From the NCBI GenBank assembly GCA_003133205.1, contig PKWK01000204.1:1-20244 (forward strand): a DNA stretch of 20,244 bases, read 5' to 3'. This DNA is from Granulicella sp. (lineage in GTDB: Bacteria; Acidobacteriota; Terriglobia; Terriglobales; Acidobacteriaceae). Below the pieces are notes generated by a model. That model did not search any database and was not told the DNA's origin. It saw only the letters and a program-made list of their open reading frames with translations. Shown here one piece after another: positions 1 through 7,403 of the stretch (position 1 is its first letter; each line of letters begins with the position of its first letter). The position numbers were made by a program, and so were the translations under genes.

Positions 1-212
1 TGGTGTGCATTACGCATCTGCCGCAGATTGCGGCGTTTGCGGACCAACATTTCCTGATCGAGAAGGCGGATAAGGATGGGCGGACGCGGACCAGCATTCG
101 GCGGATGGAAGAGGCGGAGCGTGCGCGCGAGGTGGCCCGGATGTTGAGCGGCGCGAAGCTGACCGAGACCAGCCTGGAGCATGCGCGGAACCTGCTGGCG
201 TCGAGCCGGTAG
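1..212 (+). CDS. recN: DNA repair protein RecN, C-terminal fragment (cut by window edge)
   Basis: This is the last 69 or so residues of a RecN-type SMC-like ATPase, which acts in double-strand-break repair. The reading frame is open from the first base, so the gene starts outside the window. The opening ITHLPQIAAFAD matches the ATPase-head segment just after Walker B in RecN. It is followed by the family-typical pattern of an HFLIEK strand, a GRTRTSI strand, and an ER..EVARMLSG stretch ending in TE. The TAG stop is at 210-212. Nothing about the frame looks damaged. The identification rests on recognising the RecN C-terminal signature; the rest of the protein cannot be seen. Confidence 0.9.
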   Translation, partial: VCITHLPQIAAFADQHFLIEKADKDGRTRTSIRRMEEAERAREVARMLSGAKLTETSLEHARNLLASSR

Positions 213-228
213 GGTTGGAGCAAACCCA

Positions 229-300
229 CTCATCGCGATGAGGCCGCGATGAATGGGGCACCCGCGTCGAGGGATATCCGGCAAAGGCATCCTTTGCCGG
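229..300. repeat. Intergenic palindrome pair between recN and the metallothionein-like gene
   Basis: The 198-nt gap after recN holds two perfect inverted repeats. At 229-242 is a 14-bp palindrome, CTCATCGCGATGAG. At 278-300 a 10-bp stem, CCGGCAAAGG, closes a CAT loop. The second is a strong hairpin but has no T-run, so it is at best an atypical recN terminator. The surrounding phrase resembles dispersed intergenic repeats of acidobacterial genomes; that resemblance is from memory and was not checked. Confidence 0.55.
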
Positions 301-410
301 AGCGCACGCGTCTTTACTAGCAAATTAGAAAGTTGTGCCAATGAATCCAGACAGCGAGTAGAATGTTGGCGCTTCCGGAACTCGGAGCTGAACCACTTCA
401 GGAGGATCCG

Positions 411-569
411 ATGCCGAACACACCGATCAAATGCGCTCATATGGCATGTAACTGTATGGCCCCCGCAGGCAAGAAGTTTTGCTCGACCCACTGCGAGGAC
501 GCAAAGAGTATGACGACCCTGACGTGCCACTGCGGCCATGTCGGCTGTGATGAGAAGGCAAAGGCGTGA
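411..569 (+). CDS. Small metallothionein-like Cys/His-rich protein
   Basis: This encodes a 52-residue protein with eight cysteines (8, 13, 15, 24, 28, 39, 41, 46) and four histidines (10, 27, 40, 43). They form a K-C-x4-C-x-C block, an F-C-x3-C pair and a C-x-C-GHxGC block. That order resembles bacterial metallothioneins of the SmtA/BmtA type, which bind Zn, Cd or Cu as thiolate clusters in the cytoplasm. The ATG at 411 was chosen because AGGAGG (400-405) lies 5 nt upstream; an in-frame ATG at 363 has no ribosome-binding site. It stands alone between recN and ispH. It could instead be a zinc-ribbon-like orphan, but the ligand spacing favours the metallothionein reading. Metal preference cannot be read from the sequence. 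Confidence 0.75.
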   Translation: MPNTPIKCAHMACNCMAPAGKKFCSTHCEDAKSMTTLTCHCGHVGCDEKAKA

Positions 570-581
570 TTCTAATGAGTT

Positions 582-645
582 GACGGCGGCGGGCACGGCT
601 ACATTCGGAGGTTTTGAATTGTGCCGGTTGAAGCCCACCGCCGTC
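582..645. other. Long-stem structured element between the metallothionein-like gene and ispH
   Basis: GACGGCGG at 582-589 pairs perfectly with CCGCCGTC at 638-645. After one C/A mismatch, GGGC (591-594) pairs with GCCC (633-636). The stem is therefore about 13 positions closing a 38-nt interior. No T-run follows, so it is not a standard terminator for the upstream gene. It could be an mRNA 3' structure, a small RNA or a mobile palindrome; the sequence does not decide. Confidence 0.4.
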
Positions 646-698
646 TGCTGTATTGCGCCCCGGGTGCTTGAGGCGGACTGCGTTGCGGCGGTGTGACG

Positions 699-720
699 GC
701 TGCACCTGAACAGGTACAGC
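699..720. promoter_or_regulatory. Operator-like inverted repeat upstream of ispH
   Basis: GCTG-C-ACCTG is followed by AA and then CAGGT-A-CAGC, a 22-bp inverted repeat with one mismatch. A 2-nt loop is too tight for a good RNA hairpin, so a dimeric regulator site is more natural. It sits about 30 bp upstream of the ispH -10 box. No regulator is identified. Confidence 0.3.
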
Positions 721-748
721 GGGGGTGTTGCCGCACCGCAAGACACGG

Positions 749-754
749 TATACT
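749..754 (+). promoter_or_regulatory. -10 box (TATACT) for ispH, predicting a leaderless mRNA
   Basis: TATACT lies 7 nt before the GTG at 762, so transcription should begin at or within a base of the start codon. No Shine-Dalgarno sequence precedes the GTG. No convincing -35 is seen; TTGCCG at 728-733 has only 15 bp spacing. Confidence 0.55.
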
Positions 755-761
755 AAATAAC

Positions 762-1775
762 GTGACGACAATCACCCTAGACTCTCCCAGCCTTGGCCAA
801 AAAGACTCGGCAACCCCAACCAAACGCGTTCTGCTCTTGAAGCCGCGAGGCTTCTGTGCAGGCGTGGTGCGCGCCATCGACATAGTGCGGATTGCGCTGG
901 AGACGTTTGGCGCTCCGATCTACGTACGCAAGGAGATCGTTCATAACAGTTATGTTGTGACCGACCTGGCGAAGAAGGGCGCGATCTTCGTGAACGAGTT
1001 GGACGAGGTGCCCGAGGGGGCGCGCGTCATCTACTCGGCCCATGGCGTATCGCCGGCGGTTCGCGAGCGCGCCAAGGAACGGAATTTGAAGGTGATCGAC
1101 GCGACCTGCCCGCTGGTGACCAAGGTCCATCTGGAGGCAATCAAGTTCTCCAAGCAGGGCTATTCACTTGTGCTGGTGGGACATCGCGACCACGAAGAGG
1201 TGGAGGGAACGCAAGGCGAGGCGCCGAACGTGACCCAGGTAGTGTCGACGGTCAAAGAGGTGGATGCGCTGGTGGTTCCCGACCCGAACAAGGTGGCGTA
1301 TCTGACGCAGACGACGCTTTCGCTGGACGAGGCGGGGACAATGATCAAGGCGCTGAAGCGGAAGTTCCCGAACATCGCGGGGCCGGCCGCGCAGGACATT
1401 TGCTATGCGACGGAGAATCGCCAGGTTGCGGTGAAGAATGTAGCCCACGGCGCCGACCTGGTGCTGGTGGTGGGGTCGAAGAACAGCTCGAACTCGAACC
1501 GGCTGGTGGAAGTGTCGAAGAATCTGGACACGAATTCGTACCTGATCGACTCGGCGGATGCGATCCGGCCGGAGTGGCTTGAGGGCGTCAACACGGTCGC
1601 CGTCACGGCGGGCGCATCTGCGCCTGAGGTGCTGGTGCAGCACGTGGTTGATTATCTGCAGCATATGGGTTACGGGTCGGTCGACGAGGTAGAAGTGATG
1701 CCGGAGAATGTACGCTTCGGGCTTCCTCCGGAGATCGTTCAGGCGATTGCGTCTGCCCCACCGCTCCAGCAGTAG
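762..1775 (+). CDS. ispH: 4-hydroxy-3-methylbut-2-enyl diphosphate reductase (IspH/LytB)
   Basis: This is the last enzyme of the MEP pathway, a cytoplasmic 4Fe-4S protein that reduces HMBPP to IPP and DMAPP. From the GTG at 762 it is 337 residues, normal for the family. The three cluster cysteines are visible: C32 in GFCAGV, C116 in DATCPLVTK and C214 in DICYATENRQ. The GHRDHEEVEGTQGE segment (140-153) carries the conserved histidine and the proton-donating glutamate. TQTTLS and a GSKNSSNSNRL loop complete the signature. A longer frame reaches back to 693, but its first 23 residues are not IspH-like and run across the -10 box. It sits 110 nt upstream of shc on the same strand, so precursor supply and hopanoid synthesis are neighbours and may be co-transcribed. 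Confidence 0.95.
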   Translation: MTTITLDSPSLGQKDSATPTKRVLLLKPRGFCAGVVRAIDIVRIALETFGAPIYVRKEIVHNSYVVTDLAKKGAIFVNELDEVPEGARVIYSAHGVSPAVRERAKERNLKVIDATCPLVTKVHLEAIKFSKQGYSLVLVGHRDHEEVEGTQGEAPNVTQVVSTVKEVDALVVPDPNKVAYLTQTTLSLDEAGTMIKALKRKFPNIAGPAAQDICYATENRQVAVKNVAHGADLVLVVGSKNSSNSNRLVEVSKNLDTNSYLIDSADAIRPEWLEGVNTVAVTAGASAPEVLVQHVVDYLQHMGYGSVDEVEVMPENVRFGLPPEIVQAIASAPPLQQ

Positions 1776-1885
1776 AGCGCAATCTACGCGAGCCGGATTT
1801 GTTATAGAGCTTGCGAGTTGCAATTCCAGATCGGCCAGGCAGATGATTTGATGCGTCTGGAGATTCATCAGAGAGTTTGAACTAG

Positions 1886-3901
1886 ATGAGCACATTTCCA
1901 CGGAATTCGAAGGCAGCGCCTGCGCAGCCTCGCTATGGGCGTATGGATGTTGGCCTCGGCCAGGTCTCCGAGGGCATAGCGCGGTCGACAGACTGGCTGC
2001 TTGGCCTGCAACATTCGGATGGCTACTGGTGCGGCGAGTTGGAAGCGGACTCGATGCTGGAGTCGGACTATATCTTCATGCACGTTCTGCTGGGCACGGG
2101 AGACCGCGGCAAGATGGAGCGCACGATCAATGAGATTCTGCGCCACCAGAACGAGGACGGTGGATGGAGCATCTACCCGCATGGACCATCGAATATCTCG
2201 CTTGGGGTGAAGGCTTACTTCGCGCTGAAGCTGATGGGTTGGTCGGCTGACGATCCGGTGCTGGTGAAGGCGCGGGAGTGGATCCTGGCGAACGGCGGCG
2301 TCACCGAGGTCAACACCTTTACCAAGATTTATCTGTGCGCACTGGGCCAGTACGACTACGACGCCGTGCCGGCTGTGCCGCCGGAGATCGTTCTATTCCC
2401 GAACTGGTTCTACTTTAATATCTACGAGATTTCGGCGTGGTCGCGCGCGATCCTGGTGCCCCTTTCGATTATTTACGCGAAGAAGCCATTCAAGAAGCTA
2501 CCGCCGGAGCAGGGAATCGACGAACTCTTTGTGGGTGGACGCGAGAACGCCGACCTGCACCTGAGGTGGAATCGCAGACAGACGGTCAGTTGGCGGAACT
2601 TCTTTCTTGTGGTTGATCGGGTTACGCACTGGTTTGAGCGCATTCACATCCGGCCGTTGCGCAAGATGGCGTTGAAGAAGGCGGAGAAGTGGCTGCTGGC
2701 GCGCTTCGAGATGTCCGACGGGCTTGGCGCGATCTATCCGGCCATGCTGAATGCGATTGTTGCGCTGGCCTGCCTGGGATACACGCAGGACGATCCGCAG
2801 TTCATTCGCGCGATGGACGAGTTCGAGAAGCTGGGCATCGACAATCCGGATGGAGAGTTGAATTATCCGACGCCGACCTTCCGGATGCAGCCTTGCATGT
2901 CGCCGGTGTGGGACACCGCGCAGGCGGTCTACGCACTGGGCGAGGCGGGAGTTCCAAAGAACGATCCGCGGCTGCTGAAGGCGGTGGATTGGCTGCTGTC
3001 CAAGGAAGTGCGGCACAAGGGCGATTGGGCCGAGAGCGTGAAGGATGTGGTTCCGGGCGGCTGGGCGTTCGAGTTCAATAATGAGTTTTACCCGGACGTG
3101 GACGACTCCGCGCAGGTGTTGCTGGCGCTGAATTACGTGCGCAATCCGCGCGAGCGCTATCAGCATGAGGTCTCGCAGCGCGCGCTGGACTGGATCTTTG
3201 CGATGCAGTGCAGGAACGGCGGATGGGCGAGCTTCGATCGCGACAACACGAAGATGATCTTCCAGTACATTCCGTTTGCCGACCACAACGCGATGCTCGA
3301 TCCGCCGACCGTCGATATTACCGGGCGCATCCTGGAGATGCTGGCGAATTACGGTTACACACGGCGCGACAAGCGAGTGGAGCGGGCGATCCAGTTTGTG
3401 CTGAAGGAGCAGGAGTCCGACGGAAGCTGGTTCGGGCGCTGGGGCGTCAATTATTTGTATGGGACGTTCCTGGTGCTGCGCGGGCTTGAGGCGATGGGCG
3501 TGTGGAGCCACGAGCCTCCGATTGTGCAGGCCGCGGAGTGGATTCGCATGGTGCAAAACGCGGATGGCGGATGGGGCGAGACGTGTGGAAGTTATGACGA
3601 TCCTACGCAGCGCGGGATCGGGCCAAGTACGCCGTCGCAGACCGCATGGGCGGTGTTGGGGCTGCTCGCGGCAGGGGATATTCGTTCGGACTCGGTGGCC
3701 AAGGGCATCCGATGGCTGATTTCAAAGCAGACGCCGCTCGGCACGTGGGACGAATCCGCCGACGGCCGTAACGGAGAAGCGATTTATACCGGGACGGGAT
3801 TTCCCCGGGTGTTTTACCTGGCGTATCACCTGTATCGCGATTACTTTCCGCTGCTTGCTTTGACGACGTACAAGCGGATGATGGAACGGGAAGCCGCGTA
3901 G
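1886..3901 (+). CDS. shc: Squalene-hopene cyclase
   Basis: This encodes a 671-residue monotopic membrane enzyme that cyclises squalene to hopene/hopanol. The acid motif is D404-V-D406-D407-S, corresponding to DxDDTA of characterised cyclases with Ser in place of Thr. Several QW repeats are present, including QNEDGGW, QCRNGGW, QESDGSW and QNADGGW. The N-terminal QHSDGYWCGELEAD and the C-terminal GTGFPRVFYLAYHLYR are typical family ends. Length is normal (about 630-720). The ATG at 1886 has only a weak AGAGAG upstream, so the start is likely but not certain. It is followed after 179 nt by hpnH, with a palindromic repeat between. It defines this block as a hopanoid locus; the squalene-forming genes hpnC, hpnD and hpnE are not in the window. 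Confidence 0.95.
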   Translation: MSTFPRNSKAAPAQPRYGRMDVGLGQVSEGIARSTDWLLGLQHSDGYWCGELEADSMLESDYIFMHVLLGTGDRGKMERTINEILRHQNEDGGWSIYPHGPSNISLGVKAYFALKLMGWSADDPVLVKAREWILANGGVTEVNTFTKIYLCALGQYDYDAVPAVPPEIVLFPNWFYFNIYEISAWSRAILVPLSIIYAKKPFKKLPPEQGIDELFVGGRENADLHLRWNRRQTVSWRNFFLVVDRVTHWFERIHIRPLRKMALKKAEKWLLARFEMSDGLGAIYPAMLNAIVALACLGYTQDDPQFIRAMDEFEKLGIDNPDGELNYPTPTFRMQPCMSPVWDTAQAVYALGEAGVPKNDPRLLKAVDWLLSKEVRHKGDWAESVKDVVPGGWAFEFNNEFYPDVDDSAQVLLALNYVRNPRERYQHEVSQRALDWIFAMQCRNGGWASFDRDNTKMIFQYIPFADHNAMLDPPTVDITGRILEMLANYGYTRRDKRVERAIQFVLKEQESDGSWFGRWGVNYLYGTFLVLRGLEAMGVWSHEPPIVQAAEWIRMVQNADGGWGETCGSYDDPTQRGIGPSTPSQTAWAVLGLLAAGDIRSDSVAKGIRWLISKQTPLGTWDESADGRNGEAIYTGTGFPRVFYLAYHLYRDYFPLLALTTYKRMMEREAA

Positions 3902-3908
3902 GAATAGC

Positions 3909-3963
3909 CCAACCTAGGGCTTCGCCCTAGGCTGGTATATGAGCGGGCCTTCAGCGCTTTTTG
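3909..3963 (+). repeat. Palindromic intergenic repeat, copy 1 (between shc and hpnH)
   Basis: CCTAGGGC (3913-3920) pairs with GCCCTAGG (3924-3931) around a TTC loop. After one mismatch the stem extends by three more pairs. A second part, with CAGCGC followed by TTTTTG, lies 20 nt downstream. The unit aligns along its whole length of about 53 nt with a second copy at 14481-14532. The T-run could give partial termination after shc, separating shc from the hpnH operon. Confidence 0.75.
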
Positions 3964-4016
3964 AATTCTTTCGGCGCTTCAGGACCGTGCGTAAGCAAGC
4001 TTGGAGCAGTTGCAGG

Positions 4017-4030
4017 TTGTCAGTTGTCAG
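4017..4030 (+). repeat. Short tandem repeat, two units of TTGTCAG
   Basis: Two perfect 7-nt units stand back to back in the leader of hpnH, about 50 nt before its start codon. TTGTCA resembles a -35 hexamer, but no matching -10 is found at normal spacing. Its role is unknown. Confidence 0.5.
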
Positions 4031-4080
4031 TAACTGCTTCGGTAAGGGTGAGTGCCGGGGCTCAAAAGGAGATTCATAAG

Positions 4081-5220
4081 ATGGCAGTGCCTGTATCGCA
4101 AGCCTGGACCGTCGCAAGTTATGTGGTGAAGCAGAAGCTGAAGGGGCGCAAGAAGTACCCCCTGGTGCTGATGCTTGAGCCGCTGTTTCGCTGCAACCTG
4201 GCTTGCGCCGGATGCGGAAAGATTCAGTACCCCGCGCATATTCTGAAGGCGGAGCTTACGCCCGAGGAGTGCTTCAAGGCAGCCGAGGAATGCGGTACGC
4301 CGATGGTTGCCATTCCGGGCGGCGAGCCTCTGCTGCATCCGCAGATGCCGGAGATCGTGGCCGGGCTGGTTGCGCGCAAGAAATACGTGTACATGTGCAC
4401 GAACGCGCTGCTGCTGAAGGAGAAGCTGCACCTATTCACGCCGAGCAAGTACCTTTCGTTCTCGGTGCATGTCGATGGCCAGCGCGAGCACCACGATTTT
4501 TCGGTGTGCCGCGAGGGTGGATACGACATTGCGATGGAGGGTGTGCGGGCGGCGGTTGCCGCGGGATTCCGCGTGACTACGAACACGACGCTGTTTGATG
4601 GCGCCGATCCGAACAGCGTTCGCGCGCACTTTGATGAGCTGATGGAAGTGGGCGTCGAGAGCATGATGGTGTCGCCGGGCTACACGTATGACAAGGCGCC
4701 TGACCAGAAACATTTTCTTGGCCGCGCGCGCTCGAAGAAGCTGTTCCGGTCGATTCTGTCGAATCGCAAGAAGACCTGGCGCTTCAATGCATCGCCCATG
4801 TTCATGGAGTTTTTGATGGGCAAGAAGCACCTGACCTGCACACCGTGGGGCATGCCGACGTATTCGATCTTTGGCTGGCAAAAACCTTGCTACCTGCTGC
4901 AGGATGGCTACGCAGATACGTTCCAGGAGCTGATGGAGACGGTGGAGTGGCAGAACTACGGGACGGAATCGGGCAATCCAAAGTGCGCTAACTGCATGGT
5001 GCATTCGGGCTATGAAGCGAGCGGCGTGAACTACACGTTCGGGTCGATCAAAGGCCTGCTGGAAACCGCGAAGGCGATCTTCTTCGACACGTATGCGGAT
5101 GATGGTGCGATGAAACTGCTGAACGAGTGGAAGCCTTCGCATCCTGCGCCGTTGGTTCAGATCGCGGAACCAGTTGCGGGCCAGACGAGCGCGGCGCTGC
5201 AAGAGATTTCAGGAGACTGA
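4081..5220 (+). CDS. hpnH: Adenosylhopane synthase HpnH, radical SAM
   Basis: This 379-residue radical SAM enzyme attaches the 5'-deoxyadenosyl radical to hopene to give adenosylhopane, the first step in building extended C35 hopanoids. The cluster motif is C38-N-L-A-C42-A-G-C45. A GGEPLLH motif around residue 81 is the SAM-binding GGE. The C-terminal third holds further cysteines (CTPWG, NPKCANC) typical of the DUF3463 tail of HpnH. The ATG at 4081 is supported by AAGGAG at 4066-4071, 9 nt upstream; the frame stays open back to 3961 but the extra residues are unlike HpnH. It directly precedes the 148-residue gene, whose ribosome-binding site lies inside the hpnH 3' end, so the two are very probably co-transcribed. 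Confidence 0.94.
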   Translation: MAVPVSQAWTVASYVVKQKLKGRKKYPLVLMLEPLFRCNLACAGCGKIQYPAHILKAELTPEECFKAAEECGTPMVAIPGGEPLLHPQMPEIVAGLVARKKYVYMCTNALLLKEKLHLFTPSKYLSFSVHVDGQREHHDFSVCREGGYDIAMEGVRAAVAAGFRVTTNTTLFDGADPNSVRAHFDELMEVGVESMMVSPGYTYDKAPDQKHFLGRARSKKLFRSILSNRKKTWRFNASPMFMEFLMGKKHLTCTPWGMPTYSIFGWQKPCYLLQDGYADTFQELMETVEWQNYGTESGNPKCANCMVHSGYEASGVNYTFGSIKGLLETAKAIFFDTYADDGAMKLLNEWKPSHPAPLVQIAEPVAGQTSAALQEISGD

Positions 5221-5223
5221 CGA

Positions 5224-5670
5224 ATGTCGACTCAAACGCAGGAAGCAGGAAAGCTGGAGCAACTCTCGCACGAGAGTCCGGATGAGATTGAGGTAGCCGC
5301 GGGGCGCGAGCGTGAGCAGCTTGAGGGCTGGGTGCCAGCGTTGGCCAGCGATGCTGAAGTCCGCGAGGCGCTGGAAAAGGCGTTTGATTATCGCGGCGAC
5401 ATCACCGTGACGCGCAAGGATGGCAGCAGGGTGGAGGGCTATCTCTACGACCGGCGCACCGGCGCTTCGCTGGCTGATTCGATCGTTCGCATCATGCCAT
5501 CGGATCAAGGCAGCAGGGTGAACATTCCGTACTCCGACATTGCTGCGATTGCCTTTAGCGGTCGCGATACTGCAGCGGGCAAGACGTTCGACGCGTGGGT
5601 GAAGAAGTACTGGGAAAAGAAGGCTGCCGGCGAAAAGAATATTCAGATTGAGCCGGAGAAGCTGGACTAG
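5224..5670 (+). CDS. Conserved-looking hypothetical protein in the hopanoid operon
   Basis: I do not recognise a named family. The protein has 148 residues, no signal peptide and no membrane segment. The first 35 or so residues are acidic and probably helical. The middle (about 55-115) alternates strands: DITVTRKDGSRVEGYLYD, then SIVRIMP, then VNIPYSDIAAIAFSGRD. This strand-turn-strand pattern is reminiscent of small SH3/Sm-like barrels. The end (AGKTFDAWVKKYWEKKAAGE) is a basic amphipathic stretch. The start at 5224 is 3 nt after the hpnH stop, with AGGAG at 5211-5215 inside hpnH. Its place between hpnH and hpnA suggests a supporting role in hopanoid side-chain synthesis, such as an adaptor or membrane-associated partner. 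That is inference from position alone. Confidence 0.75.
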   Translation: MSTQTQEAGKLEQLSHESPDEIEVAAGREREQLEGWVPALASDAEVREALEKAFDYRGDITVTRKDGSRVEGYLYDRRTGASLADSIVRIMPSDQGSRVNIPYSDIAAIAFSGRDTAAGKTFDAWVKKYWEKKAAGEKNIQIEPEKLD

Positions 5671-5700
5671 GCTGCGCTTTCGTCCAAGGCAAGTTCCATC

Positions 5701-6711
5701 ATGAAAGTTTTTCTTACCGGATCCACTGGGTTTGTCGGTAGTCACGTGGCGCGCGAGTATGTTGCTGCGGGGGCGGAGTTGCGTCTGCTCGCTCGCGCAA
5801 CCAGTAAGCTGACGGCGATCGAAGGGCTGGCCGCGGAAGTTGTTGTAGGTGACCTGCGGCAACCTGAGTCACTGCGTACCGCGCTGCGCGGATGCGATGC
5901 GCTGGTGCATGTGGCGGCGGACTATCGGCTGTGGGTGCGCGATCCGAAGGAGATGTACGCGGCCAACGTCGATGGCACACGCGAGTTGCTGCGGATTGCG
6001 CGTGAGGAGGGCGTGGGCAAGGTGGTCTACACCTCGAGCGTTGCGACGATGGGCTTCAAGACGGACGGCAGCATCGTGGATGAGGGAACGCCGGTTTCGC
6101 TGGCCGATATGATTGGCCCGTACAAGCGGTCGAAGTTCATGGCCGAGCAGGAGGCGATTGCGGCGGCGCGGGCCGGCCAGCATGTGATGATCCTGAATCC
6201 TACTACGCCGATCGGCGCGGGTGACGCGAAGCCCACGCCGACGGGGCGGATCGTGGTGGACTTTCTGAACCGCAAGTTTCCTGCGTATGTCGATACGGGA
6301 TTGAACCTCGTGGATGTTGCTGAGGTGGCGCGGATGCATGTGGTTGCGCTTGATTCCGGGACGCCCGGCGAACGCTACATTCTGGGTGGGGAGAATCTGA
6401 CGCTGAAGCAGATACTTGACCGCATGTCCGCGATTACGGGGCTGCCTTCGCCGACGATGAAGGTGCCGCATGCGGTGGCGATGATTTTTGCGTTCTTCGA
6501 TGAGACGATCACCGGCAAGATTCGCGGCAAGGAGCCACGCGCGACGGTCGAGGCCGTGCGGATGGGGCGGAAGTACATGTTTGCGTCGTCGGCGAAGGCT
6601 GAGCGAGACCTCGGCTTCCGTGTGTTGCCCGTCTACAACGCGATGCGTACCGCGATTGAGTGGTTCGTCGCGAATGGCTATGCGCCGCCGTTTGCGAGTG
6701 ACTCGCGATGA
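5701..6711 (+). CDS. hpnA: Hopanoid-associated sugar epimerase HpnA (extended SDR)
   Basis: This 336-residue NAD(P)-dependent epimerase/dehydratase-family protein is the type repeatedly found in hopanoid clusters as HpnA; its reaction is not established. The N-terminal dinucleotide motif is G7-STG-FVG13. Asp near residue 50 (VVGDLR) fits the SDR DxxD/DL element. The catalytic pair is Y141-KRS-K145, preceded by TSSVATMG carrying the Ser. The end of the protein (TAIEWFVANGY) is typical of the family. It begins 30 nt after the previous stop with only a weak AAGGCAAG upstream, and its stop overlaps the hpnG start (ATGA at 6708-6711). A substrate with a ribose-like group, such as ribosylhopane, would fit the neighbours. 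Confidence 0.9.
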   Translation: MKVFLTGSTGFVGSHVAREYVAAGAELRLLARATSKLTAIEGLAAEVVVGDLRQPESLRTALRGCDALVHVAADYRLWVRDPKEMYAANVDGTRELLRIAREEGVGKVVYTSSVATMGFKTDGSIVDEGTPVSLADMIGPYKRSKFMAEQEAIAAARAGQHVMILNPTTPIGAGDAKPTPTGRIVVDFLNRKFPAYVDTGLNLVDVAEVARMHVVALDSGTPGERYILGGENLTLKQILDRMSAITGLPSPTMKVPHAVAMIFAFFDETITGKIRGKEPRATVEAVRMGRKYMFASSAKAERDLGFRVLPVYNAMRTAIEWFVANGYAPPFASDSR

Positions 6712-7400
6712 CAGCGTGTCCGGCGATTATTGCCGCGCTGCCACGCGAGGTGAGCGCGCTGGTGAAGGGGTGGGAGCGGCAGGAACTTCCTGAGCGTGTT
6801 GTTGTCTACACCAATGGCCATGCGGTGATTGCATGCGCGGGGATGGGAGCGGCGCGCTCGGCGCTGGCGGTGCAGGCGGCGGTGGATGCTATGCCCGTTA
6901 CGGCGCTGATCTCTGTGGGGCTTGCGGGGGCTTGCGATCCGAAGCTGCGAGTCGGAGACATTGTGCGCGCGGGAGTTGTGATCGACAGCCGGAGCGGAGA
7001 AAGGTTCGGCAATTCGAATTCGGAGTTAGAACAGGTGCTGGTAACTACGGATGTAATTGCGAGCGTGCGCGAGAAGGCGCGGTTGCACACCTTGTTCGGT
7101 GCAGCGGCTGTTGATATGGAGGCGGCCGCAGTCGCTCGTCTCGCGCGGGCACACAGTCTCGAATTCAAAGCCATCAAGGCTATTTCGGATGAGGCTGACT
7201 TCGAAGTGGAGGGTCTTTCGCGATTCTCGACGGCGGATGGGCAGTTCCGCGAAGGGGCATTTGCGCTGCATGCTGCATTGCGGCCCGCGTTGTGGGGCAA
7301 GGTGATCGCTCTCGGGCGCAACAGTGGCAAAGCACTTGCGGCGCTGACCGAGGTACTCGAGTCCGAGCTAGACTGGTACGAAAAAATGGAATCGGAGTAG
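6708..7400 (+). CDS. hpnG: Adenosylhopane nucleosidase/phosphorylase HpnG
   Basis: This 230-residue protein of the nucleoside phosphorylase/MTA-SAH nucleosidase superfamily is expected to release adenine from adenosylhopane, giving ribosylhopane or its phosphate. Visible elements are the N-terminal IIAALPREVSALV strand, GMGAARSALAV, the SVGLAGACDPKLRVGDIV core, D136-M-E-AAAVA (the conserved substrate-ribose MEAAA motif) and S160-D161-E-A-D164 with the catalytic Asp. The start overlaps hpnA by 4 nt, implying translational coupling. A generic MTA/SAH nucleosidase is the alternative reading. Its position directly after hpnH and hpnA makes HpnG much more likely. Confidence 0.85.
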   Translation: MTACPAIIAALPREVSALVKGWERQELPERVVVYTNGHAVIACAGMGAARSALAVQAAVDAMPVTALISVGLAGACDPKLRVGDIVRAGVVIDSRSGERFGNSNSELEQVLVTTDVIASVREKARLHTLFGAAAVDMEAAAVARLARAHSLEFKAIKAISDEADFEVEGLSRFSTADGQFREGAFALHAALRPALWGKVIALGRNSGKALAALTEVLESELDWYEKMESE

Positions 7401-7403
7401 AGA

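Noticed and set aside
693..761. ATG-initiated 23-residue extension of IspH
   Set aside because: The residues are not IspH-like, and the extension covers the TATACT -10 box 7 nt before the GTG at 762.
1164..1901. 245-residue minus-strand frame opposite ispH
   Set aside because: It is rich in Arg, His and Leu, a typical mirror of a GC-rich gene, with no motif.
2498..3556. 352-residue minus-strand frame opposite shc
   Set aside because: The composition is that of a shadow frame (Arg/His/Leu), and the plus strand encodes a full cyclase with all motifs.
3961..4080. 40-residue extension of HpnH
   Set aside because: No family similarity. The ATG at 4081 has a good AAGGAG at 9 nt, and the extension starts inside the palindromic repeat.
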